From Telmatactis stephensoni (taxonomy: Eukaryota; Cnidaria; Anthozoa; Actiniaria; Isophelliidae): 64,000 nt of DNA. How positions within the stretch are numbered: the first letter of the stretch is position 1; each line of letters starts with the position of its first letter. Below the pieces are notes generated by a model that was not told the DNA's origin, did not search any database, and saw only the letters and a program-made list of their open reading frames with translations. Shown piece by piece: positions 1 to 11,277 of this stretch. A program made the translations under genes and the position numbers. Location: contig JALIZF010001684.1 of the NCBI GenBank assembly GCA_029948255.1, positions 248,001 through 312,000 of the forward strand. The letters run 5' to 3'.

Positions 1-740
1 CGTCGCCCACAGCCTGTAATTATAAGGGGGATAAAAGCCACTAGGTTTGGAAAAGAAAGTGAAATCGACTGCCTCCTAGTCCTGATTCAGCAACAGTTTG
101 TTTCGGCGAAAATTAAATTAAATTGTGACATTAAATACAAAGTAACTGATATTCAATTAATTAAGAAGTGGGAACACAAAATGCCACATTACGGCTACCT
201 TACCCTCAGATAAAGATGGGCCAAGAAGACAAAGTGCTGCGAGAAGAAGAATCATGGTTGTCGGAAAATCACTATAAGAAGATCAGTTTCCAATTTACCA
301 AATGATAACGTGAGATTGCAACCAGACGTTTTAAGCACTTCGATCTAAATCTCAATATATCAGCTGAGTCTGCTATGTGGCATGTTTGCTGGAGAACCGC
401 CACAAAATGCGTCAAAATGAACTTACTGGATCAATACAAAGAGCACATCTAAATCAGCTGAAACTGCACGAGGGTTCAGCTAAACAAATACAGAATCAGC
501 CTACAGAACGTCTGCAAACGAGGTACCACTAACAAAGATGTTGAGCTGTTTGCTTAAACGCTGCCTAGGTCTTGGCCAATGCTTTACTCTTGTCTCAGAC
601 AATAGATAAATACGTACCGTTCAATGTTTAAGCATTGTTTGAGCAATCGATTCGTTATGTTTGATAGAAACAAATGCATTAAAGTGAGTCGGAAATGAAC
701 AAAATAATCTTGTCCAAGATAGAGAGATTTGTCGTTAAGT
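1..740. other. Intergenic, nothing recognised
   Basis: No reading frame with a recognisable domain, no repeat and no RNA gene could be supported here. The right edge runs into a long pyrimidine tetranucleotide tract. Confidence 0.5.
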
Positions 741-789
<49 letters not shown>

Positions 790-1056
790 GCATACTTTCC
801 TTCCTTCCTTCCTTCCTTCCTTCCTTCCTTCCTTCCTTCCTTCCTTCCTTCCTTCCTTCCTTCCTTCCTTCCTTCCTTCCTTCCTTCCTTCCTTCCTTCC
901 TTCCTTCCTTCTTTGCTTGCTTGCTTCCTTCCTTCCAGCCTTCCTTCCTTCTTTGCTTGCTTGCTTGCTTCCTTCCTTGCTTCCTTCCTTCCTTGCTTCC
1001 TTCCTTCCTTCCTTGCTTCCTTCCTTCCTCTCTTCCTTGCTTCCTTTCTTCGTTGT

Positions 1057-1122
<66 letters not shown>

Positions 1123-1335
1123 CTTTCTTTCTTTCTTTCTTCTTTCTTTCTTCTTTCTTTCTTCTTTCTTTCTTTCTTTTTTCTTTTTTTCTTTTTTTTT
1201 TCCTTCTTTCTCTCTTTCTTCCTTCTTTCTCTCTTTCTTCCTTTCTTGTTTTTTCTTTCCTTCTCTTTTCCTTTCTTTCAATTTTCTTTCTCTCTTTCTT
1301 TTTTTTTAATTGTCGTTTCTTTCTCTTTTCTTTAT
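741..1335. repeat. Compound (CTTG)n/(CTTC)n/(CTTT)n tract
   Basis: The tract starts with about twelve CTTG units, passes into a long uninterrupted CTTC array, then alternates CTTG and CTTC, returns to CTTG near 1055-1120, and decays into CTTT/TC-rich sequence. The long Leu/Phe/Pro/Ser or Lys/Glu/Arg-rich reading frames over it are by-products of the repeat, not genes. Confidence 0.95.
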
Positions 1336-1419
1336 ATTTCTTTCTTCATTTTCCTTTCAACTGCATGCAATTTTACATAGAAATGTATCATAATAGGCCA
1401 AAGACAATATATATTCATG

Positions 1420-1992
1420 TAGACAAGGCGCAAAACTGAAAAAGTCGATCGCAAAAAGTGCAGAAGGCATTTTTGGGTAGAGGCTGGTAACATAACTATC
1501 CTAAACTAATTTTTCACGCTGAATCCGAATATGCTTGTTACCAAGACGTATTCTGCAATCTTATCGTGTAAATGACGTATTTTGTGTATTGCTACAGTCA
1601 TTTCATACTAACGGCTTTTTCATGTAATTCCAAAAGTTCCCAAACTTAAAAACAATTACCATAGCTGGAAAGAGCATATCAAAATCAGTAAAACTGTGCA
1701 GTTTGAAGGATATCAGTTGAAAACTCAAGGAGATACGAATTTTCAAAAAACGAAATTTTGTATGAAAACACTTACAGTTATGCAAGAGATACAAACAAAT
1801 TTCGATTCGATAGTATGAAATGACTGTAGCAATACACAAAATACGTCATTTACACGATAAGATTGCAGAATACTTCTTGGTAACAGTCATGTTCGGATTC
1901 AGCATGAAAAATTAGTTTAGAATAGTTATGTTACCAGCCTCTACCCCAAAATGCCTCCAGGTATCTGATTTTTCGAAAATGCGCCTTGTCTA
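1420..1992. mobile_element. MITE with long terminal inverted repeats and TA duplication
   Basis: Both ends carry TAGACAAGGCGC or its complement. Arms of roughly 190 bp (about 1422-1610 and 1812-1990) are inverted copies with small indels. The flanking TA dinucleotides fit a Tc1/mariner-type target duplication. The middle (about 1640-1760) resembles 37810-37980, so the family recurs in this window. No transposase is encoded. Confidence 0.8.
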
Positions 1993-2258
1993 ATGTAGAA
2001 TAAAATTGACTAATCAATATTCTAGAACACGTCCATTGCATGTATAAATATTATTTCACTGTGGCTATATTTATTTGAGCATCGAATTCGTGGCCTTATT
2101 AGCCACTTTCATACCGTGAAGACTGGGCACGAGTCCCTTAAACTTTGATGATGGCAACACAAAACGTATGTAGTCAGAAAGAGCACAACGAGCTGTATAT
2201 AATCCCGAAGTTTGATGTTAATCGGATATACATTGAAAGAGATACAGCAGTTCAAACA

Positions 2259-2346
2259 TGCTAGATTTTACAAAGAAATGTATGGTTGTAGGGACAAATG
2301 TCCACAAATGTCCCTACAACCATACATTTCTTTGTAAATTCTAGCA
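2259..2346. repeat. Near-perfect hairpin
   Basis: Two arms of about 42 bases starting TGCTAGATTTTACAAAG are separated by only a few bases; the arms are almost fully complementary. It sits beside 2165-2255, which resembles the interior of the neighbouring MITE family. It is probably a foldback remnant of a transposon. Confidence 0.75.
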
Positions 2347-2389
2347 TTTTTGCACGGCTGTACGTTAGTCAATCAATATTAAACCGATT

Positions 2390-2475
2390 AACAAACACTC
2401 GAAAAGCAAGAGAAACACCCGGCTACGCCTCGTGTTCCTAAGCTTGCTTTTCTCTTGCTCTACATCTTCTATCGT
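2390..2475. repeat. Dispersed hairpin repeat, copy 1
   Basis: This stretch, with GAAAAGCAAGAGAAACAC and a complementary half ending GCTTTTCTCTTGCTC, recurs almost unchanged at 21143-21215. It is likely an end of an inactive DNA transposon family. Confidence 0.7.
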
Positions 2476-2789
2476 GTTTATATCACAGTACAGAGACATG
2501 CGCGCGCGTTTTATATTCCTTAAATAAATAATAAATTATTATAAAATAACTCTTATAGAACGCGCGCTCTGATTGGCTAAAAATCCGTGTTTGACGAGAG
2601 TAACTATCAAACACGCTCACGTCAATTTGATTTTTCGCCGGTGTTTTCTTTTTCCTATATTTTCGTCTATTTGCGTGTTAGATATTTTTAAAACTACGGC
2701 GAGTGCTTCCACAGCTCTCGAGTGTTCTCCCAACATCACAAGTGTTTTGATCAGGTTATCGGACACGGGAAACCGTTTTTTATTCCTTA

Positions 2790-3220
2790 AATCAAACGTT
2801 TAATAACGCCGCTTGCTAAAGAAATAATGCAGCAGTTATAATACATGGTACTCGGATTTCAACCTTCTCCGTTAAGAGATCGAAAAGGGTTAAAATTCGA
2901 ACTATGTTCATATCTAGGCTGTCACGAAAACGAAAACCACGTTTTATGTCGGATCTTTAACGATGTAAATCAGAAATCCGTTTTATCTATCAAACGTTTA
3001 ATGGCGCTGCTTGCTAAAAATAATGCATCATTTAGAATACATAGTGCCATATTTCGACCTTCTCCATCCAGTCCATCCAGAGAAGAAGGTTAAAATCCAG
3101 ACTATGCTCATATCTAGGCTGTGAAGGAAACGATAGGTGTCAGCAGACAAGCACAATTAGGAAAATAAGCATACTGACTTTAAAGACGTTTATCAGAAAA
3201 CTGTTTTTATCTATGATTAT
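2790..3220. repeat. Diverged tandem duplication of about 195 bp
   Basis: Copy 1 (about 2790-2988) and copy 2 (about 2989-3215) both begin with CAAACGTTTAAT and contain GCTTGCTAAA, AATACAT, ACCTTCTCC and CATATCTAGGCTGT in the same order. The copies differ by substitutions and indels. No coding role is evident. Confidence 0.7.
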
Positions 3221-3612
3221 AAGTGTTGTATTTTAGAACATGTGTAAGAATTTTTGTTCGGGCGACGTTTGAACTCTGGCCCTGCCCACAACAGACGTAT
3301 GCTTACTTGAGTAAAAGAACGAATTCGTCGAAATTTATCCGAATTTTCGTTACTGAAGCTCCGCGCCATCTGGAATGTGTGCATTAGTTCTGGAAATGGT
3401 AGCCACTAAGGTTTGAAACCAAAATCCAACTCATAACAATTTAAGTAGTTCAAGGTTATTGCAATGTTGCGCGAAACAGAACGTGTGTTAACCCCTGCAA
3501 CAGGCGCGCGCAATGCCCCAGAAAAAACTCGGTTGTACTGTTACGTCAAAGTTTTAGGTATATATAAATTTAATTATAATTAGTATTCAGTTATAAACTA
3601 TTGTCAAAGTCA

Positions 3613-3662
3613 TCACGTGTTACAGCGCCGTTACAGTATAGTTTCAGCGTTGTAACACGTGA
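3613..3662. repeat. Short hairpin
   Basis: TCACGTGTTACAGCGC pairs with GCGTTGTAACACGTGA across a spacer of about 18 bases. The surrounding 3300-4350 has no gene that I can support. Confidence 0.6.
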
Positions 3663-4354
3663 AATATCATGAATAGGTTCATAGTGAGAAAATTGTAGTT
3701 ACCACGTGACATTGGTAGATAATTTTATAGTTTTTTGAGTGCTATATGTGGATTATTCAGGCAAAGTCACATCTCTAACGGGATACTTAAAACAGCCAAA
3801 ACAATATCCATTTCTAACTAAAGAACTCCTTATACGGTTAAAATTGGCTATTAAATTGGAGTCAAAGTCCTCTCTGTGAGCTGGAAAAACTATCCAGGAG
3901 TCATAACTATGTCTGAGTAGACTGCATATAAGCCAGAGCCTAGCTCCACAAATTTAGATGAGTGCAAAGAAGAACTAAGAAGAGTCCACGAAAGAATAAA
4001 AGAGAAGAGGTCGATTCAGCTGAACTGGTTTCTTACAGTACTTCTATAGCTGTTGCACAAAACGTTGCACGATCTGTTGCAAGGTTGGTTGGCTAGTGCT
4101 TCAGAAAAAGAACTCGTTCCTACTTCTCTAACTGTTGCGCGCACCTGTTGCAGGGTAGGACACACGCACGATGCATGTTGTGTACAATGTTACAAGCTAC
4201 AGGGAAAATAACATCTTGTGTTCTGGGTTTCTACAAATTAAGCAACAAGCTACCCCATTAACAATAGCCCCAGCACAGGTCGCATGAGACTATGTATAGG
4301 ATAATTCGTCAGGCAGAGCAATGAATCATTTAAAAGATTTCATCATGTAATCAG

Positions 4355-5990
<1,636 letters not shown>

Positions 5991-6789
5991 AAAGCACTAG
6001 GAAAGATTTAAAAGGTTTACTTTTTTGTGTTATTAAGTTTCTAGGCAGAAATGACATTTAATTTCCCAATATTTTGAATACGACAATATAAAAACTTGCG
6101 CGAGTTTGGCATTCTGCATGCATTACGAGATTCTCTGTGGAGTTTTCGGGGATACATTTTGATGAGATCATTTATAATTTAATTTCTCGTCTACTTACAC
6201 AATTAAACTCAAATCGACCAAGTAACTAACAAATTTGGTGTTAATATTGAAGAACAAACGCGTACATGTAAACAACTACGAACTTTGTTTTAAAACGATG
6301 AGCTAAAATCAATCCAAATTTTAAATCACATTAACTTATAAAATAACTTACCTTTGCTGATGTCTTAATCTGATTAGCTCTAGAGATATTCCTGAAATAA
6401 GAAACGTGGATTCCAACTGAACATCTTCAGGGATGCCGATCATTTCACTTTTGGAACGGAAATAAAAATCCATAAGTAATTGCGCACGTAACGGCTTGAA
6501 GCTTGCTGTACTTAAAATAATCATGGAAATTTATTGATCCCTCTTCAATCGACTAGATTTTGATTGGAGCTTCTATCTCCCTGGGGAATTGGGACAAATC
6601 GATGGAGTAAAACAATGCAGACAAGCTCGATGTTCCTGAAAACTTATTCTTTTATTTTCTCTTTCTATTTATTTACAAAACAGCTATTTTTTGATAGCTG
6701 GACTCTGATTGGTTCATTTCTTTCCCTGGGGAGTATCAGCATTACAATGAAACTTCGCCGAATAGACTACCCCGATTAGTCATTAAATT

Positions 6790-7130
6790 TATTAAGTGTC
6801 TAGGTAGCGCAGCGATCTAAGGTGATATCTAAAGGTATGGATTAGGGTCCGGATATCGTCTCCCTCCCTGGCCTTCGGGCTAAGATAACTGTAATATGTA
6901 GCACCGGGATAGCGTGGATGGGGCCGAAATCTTCATCCGTAACGTAAGTCGATTCGATGTCTCAGCTTCTCAGAATGTCTCGGGAGAATCGTCCCATAAT
7001 TTCATTTTTTTTTCTTTTTTCAGTTCTTTATTCAGTCTGTTATTTTATTTCCGGGGGGTGCTCTTTAAGGGGTTACAGGTTCGATCCTCGTCGACGCCGG
7101 GTTCTTTTCTGACTTCTTTTTTCTTCATTT
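6790..7130 (+). repeat. SINE-like repeat with B-box-like sequence
   Basis: GGATGGGGCCGAAATCTTCATCCGTAACGTAAGTCGATTCG is part of a block that recurs in diverged form near 33060-33130 and 49125-49180, split here as GGATGGGGCCGAAAT and CGTAACGTAAGTCGATTCG. A B-box-like GGTTCGATCC lies at about 7079. A T/C-rich tail follows to about 7400. This suggests a tRNA-related SINE or its relic. The pyrimidine-rich tail creates spurious Phe/Lys-rich reading frames. Confidence 0.5.
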
Positions 7131-7519
7131 TTTCCGTTTTTTTCCCAAGCTTTAAGTTAAAATTACATCTTTTTGAACTTGTTTTTAAATGTTTGGTGTT
7201 TTTAATATTTTTCATAAATTTTATTTTAATTTTAATTTTTAATTATAATTATTCATATATCTCCATGCATTGTTTCTGTGGGTGCATTTCTAGACATTAC
7301 AAATTTCTTTCCTTTTTTCCTTTTCTTTTTTCGGATGTCCTGACATTTTTCCTTTTTTTTTTTTCTTTTTTCGAATATCAGGACTTTTTTTCTCGCAAGT
7401 GATAATATTTTTACTTTTAAATGTCTCATAGGAAGAGACAGTTGAATACCGCCGAATATACAACGGCTGTCCTGCTGGAAAATTGGTATATATGGTGTGG
7501 GATAAAACACGATATAATG

Positions 7520-7610
7520 TCTGGTTCACGTTAACGACGCAAGACAACGCTGGACGACGAAAGACAACGAAAGACGATGCAAGTCGACGCAAGACGACGT
7601 AAGCCCGCGC
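7520..7610. repeat. Degenerate short tandem repeat around GACGACGCAA
   Basis: About ten imperfect units of 9-11 bases with the core GACGACG/GACAACG followed by AAAG or CAAG run through this stretch. Nothing coding is evident in the surrounding 7400-8200. Confidence 0.55.
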
Positions 7611-8204
7611 AAGAAAAATAAAACCTTCCGTTCTTTTGCGCTAGCGTTTATGCTTGCGTCGCTACTTTTACAAGTGAAAACACGAGCTTGGCGTTGTCTT
7701 GCTTCGATAGTGAAAACCAGGCTATCGTTTTCACTGTTCTCCGATTGTGCTGTATGTGCCACCTGATCGACGTACACCAGAACGTTCCATTTGAACACGC
7801 AAATAGGGGTGAGGGGAGGAGAGGGATGAGGGAAACAGGTAACAAGCTATCCCTGAGTTCCGAGACTTAAATAAGCATTGATGATGTTTGAAAAAATCAG
7901 TCATTTTGAGAGCATTTCTAACAGGGTATATTTGGCTTTCAACCTGGAAATGACCGTAATCCACATATAATCAGACTGGGAAGCCTGTGGCAGCTGTGCT
8001 TGTGAAAGAGTGTTGCCCCGTGAAAGATTTTAGTTCCAAAAAAAAAAAAAATTCAAATCTTTTAGTTGTTTAAGCAGGTTGGATTTCTGGCAACCATTAT
8101 TGGCTGATGTGGACCTGCTGGCACTCACACTCACTACCTCTACATTAAATATTTTTCATATACATCTCTCAACTCGCATGTTGATTTCTTTTTTTAATTG
8201 CTTG

Positions 8205-8365
8205 TGAAAGACTTGTGTACTGTGAAACTTTGTTGTGTTCTGTGAGAGATTGTTGTGTTTCCACGAAACTTTGTTGTGTTAAGTGAAATTAAGATTGTTG
8301 TGTCCTACGAAACTTTGTTGTGTTCAGTGAAAGATTGTTGTGTTCCACGAGACTTTGTTGTCTTT
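8205..8365. repeat. Degenerate tandem repeat with GTTGTGTT core
   Basis: Alternating phrases GAAACTTTGTTGTGTT and GAAAGATTGTTGTGTT recur about every 30-40 bases. Function unknown; probably a minisatellite relic. Confidence 0.65.
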
Positions 8366-9139
8366 TCAAAGGAATTTTGCATTGTGTTTTGCCCCTGTGC
8401 CGGGCCACCGTACAATTAACGTACTGACAAGACAAACATTCTTCTAAAACCATCATTTTGTCAAGTAATTGCTACACCTGTGGAGTAGACAATGTAGGCA
8501 AAAGCGAAAGATCAAAAACTATTCATAAGAGGGAAAATTGAACAGACCAAACGATGAAAAACATTTAGACACGTTCTGGAGTGAACTTTCAACTTTTCAG
8601 CAAACGGATTTGTGAATGATTTTATGCCCTTATTCTGCTTTGGAAAAGATGAAGAATTGAATGCAATCTGACACACCATTGAGAGTAAATGAATAGTATT
8701 GTGGTGGTTGAACCATTAAGACATAGTAAATTCAGGATATTTGATTTCCGTTTGAGCCGGAATAACGTTGTGACTCGTTGCATTTTAATATGACAATTTT
8801 TGTGTGAAATATTTGGCTTAAACACTGGCATCAAGGAGTCTCCTATAAATTGAAAAATTATATAACTGGTGAGTTTTCATTTCTTATTCCTTGTAAAAAT
8901 GTCGGTCTCATTAGGGGTGACAGACTGCAGAGAGGACGCAGGCTTGTGGACTTTCAGTCGCTAAAGAAAAACAAAACTTTACTGTCTTCAGCAACTGCCT
9001 GCCTCTTTCTCTCTTTCTCTCTTTCTTTCTTTTTGTTTTTGTTAAGAGATCCCTGTTTTCCAATTGAATAATAACTTTTTGCTGCCATTATACTGAGAAT
9101 GACGAAATAATGACACGTTCAATTCGCAATATTATACAA

Positions 9140-9978
9140 ATAAATTTTACAAAGTTTGTGATTTCTATCAACTGCAAGTTTATTTATTTGATCTAACTCA
9201 TTATAAGCTTGCAAATTTCTGTTTCCATCTTACTATAGTTGACCATGCTTGTGAGTGTAATGGAGTTACCTACGACAAAAGATAAAAAGTTAGACAACAT
9301 TGCATAACGGATTTACCTGTCATAGAAAACAATATAAGGATCGGTTGGGTATTTAGGGTGCTTTTGTAGCGTTTTAATTTCTGGCTAGGCTTAAAAGCCT
9401 AAAGTTCTATACACCTTTTAAAAAAGCGTTGACGTTGGTTGATCAACCTGAATCTGAATCTGATTCAGTTTTTTGGATTTCGTGATTAAGATACGAAAAA
9501 GTACAATTCTGACTCAAGACTTATAATCTATATACCAGTCTTACAACGAACTTCGTCATTTGGCTTTAATTTGTATATATCAAAATTTGCAGCTATTTAC
9601 GTCAACACGACAATATAGTGAATAATGGAGAAAAGAAGGATTTTTCTCGAAGCGTGCCATTCCACCCAAGAAGACATAAATGCAGCAAATGACAGGATTA
9701 ATATCCCTGACATCTATATAGTACTCTGTGCTTTGAATTTCTTTACGCTGCAACTGTAATAACTATACTTATGAAGCGGTCTTGAGATTTAGCCGAAGCA
9801 TCCAATTAAATTCCATTATATTCAATGACTAGCTAAATGTAATCATATTGTAATTAACATGAAACCGGACTGCAATTACATGTACTCAATTTTCAAGACT
9901 CTTATCAAATAGTTATATATGTTGTATTCCTTAAATTTTACGAATTGTCGAGCAGTTACATAATTGTAATTTAAGACC
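9140..9978. repeat. 3' flank of gene A, homologous to 3' flank of gene B
   Basis: Blocks such as CAAATAAATTTTACAAAG, GCTTGTGAGTGTAATGGAG, TAGTGAATAATGGAGA and ATAAATGCAGCAAATGAC recur in the same order at 21390-21600 and 23140-23470, downstream of gene B. This shows that the A/B duplication covered noncoding sequence as well as the exons. No exon could be supported inside it, though part may be 3' untranslated sequence. Confidence 0.75.
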
Positions 9979-11152
9979 AACTAGACGCATACGTGCGTTC
10001 ACTCGTGCCCTGGGAGCCTCTTTTAAGAGGCTTCAATGACTCGCCCCGTTCGTACTCTTCCCCGAGCCGTTTCACGCATTCTTCACTTCACCGTAACATA
10101 ATACAATACCTTTTTTGACCTTTTTAAAGAATATCTGATTAGTCAATTTGTCTGTCAGCAGCTATAAGTGTTTGCCTTTATCATGCATGGGTATTGGATA
10201 TCTCCAACATGCAAAAATATACCAGTTTATTCAACTTTTTATTTCACTATATATCTCAATTGTTTGCTGTAAAGACTTCTACAACGACGTTTTTGACACA
10301 ATAACAAATCGTGTATTTTTTCGGCGTTCATGTTTCAGATGTTTTATCCATTACGTGACCAAACGCATCAGGTCAAATAGAGCCTTGGTTCCATGAAAAT
10401 ATATAAATACATTGTCTGGCCAGAATTGTGTTAAAATTCAATACAAAAACCTCTCAAGATCTCTTGAATGCTTGAATGAAAAATATAATTGACTTGCCTC
10501 TATGTGCATTCGTTTAGCAACATGTAGGGTGAGAAATTCGTAGATCTCCAGCTCAAAGGAATTGCTCCAGAATTGTGTTAAAATTCAATACAAAAACCTC
10601 TCAAGATCTCTTGAATGCTTGAATGAAAAATATAATTGACTTGCCTCTATGTGCGTTCGTTTAGCAACATGTAGGGTGAGAAATTCGTAGATCTCCAGCT
10701 CAAAGGAATTGCTACGAGTCGCGAGAGCTTCAGCTTCAGTACTCCATTGAGAGTTCGATATTTGGTCAAAGTATTAGAGATCAAGCCCAAAATAACAGCC
10801 CATTCTGAAGCTCTTATAAGTGTCTAGGTATATCTCGAGTTAAAAGCTCCATTTTCTATTGTCTCACTGCTGGAAAAGCCTGTCTCTGAAAGCTATTTTT
10901 TGGGCTGTCCGCCATCTTGCATTCCTAAAGTTCCTGACTGGCGTTCACTTCGAAGACCTTCGAAGAGTTCGCACTCGCTCAAAGGTGATGAATGAAGGGC
11001 ATTGTTTCTTGCGCTCTGAACCAATCAGGAGCTTTAACACGTGACCGATTGCGCAAGAAAGGCCTCTTCTGGTGACGAACAGAGAAAAAAAAAAAAAAAA
11101 CATTTGCATTTTATAACTCGTTCCCGGCCTAAAGGCCTGGGCACGAGTAATT
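9979..11152. mobile_element. About 1.17 kb insertion absent from the gene B copy
   Basis: At the equivalent point downstream of gene B, the A/T-rich block ending TAATTTAA is joined directly to GGAGACCCGAATTTTACC. In the A copy the two are separated by this segment. Its ends contain ACTCGTGCCC and its complement GGGCACGAGT in inverted orientation. This is an occupied/empty-site pair, so the segment looks like a non-autonomous DNA transposon. No transposase is visible. Confidence 0.6.
10420..10713. repeat. Near-perfect 147 bp tandem duplication
   Basis: Copy 1 (10420-10566) and copy 2 (10567-10713) begin CCAGAATTGTGTTAAAATTC and differ at about one base (GTGCATTCG versus GTGCGTTCG). It lies inside the 1.17 kb insertion downstream of gene A. 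Confidence 0.9.
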
Positions 11153-11173
11153 AACAGAGACCCGAATTTTACC

Positions 11174-11277
11174 TTAACAAACATTGCATGTCTTCTTGCA
11201 GGCTTTTCGGATGACAATATTAACACCACACAATGATTTCCAACCTGGACATGCCGCCGGTATTTGGTCGACACAAC
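11174..11277 (-). CDS. Gene A exon 6: ShKT domain
   Basis: After the acceptor ATCAAAG the exon encodes a six-cysteine module with spacing C-x7-C-x6-C-x9-C-x3-C-x2-C and a stop right after the last Cys. The C-x3-C-x2-C ending with KKTC is the ShKT hallmark. No Lys-Tyr pair is seen before the fourth Cys, so channel block is not implied; a targeting or binding role is more likely (inference). Confidence 0.85.

Noticed and set aside
679..1439. Long Leu/Phe/Pro/Ser and Lys/Glu/Arg-rich reading frames on both strands
   Set aside because: They are translations of CTTG/CTTC/CTTT arrays with no domain or splice context.
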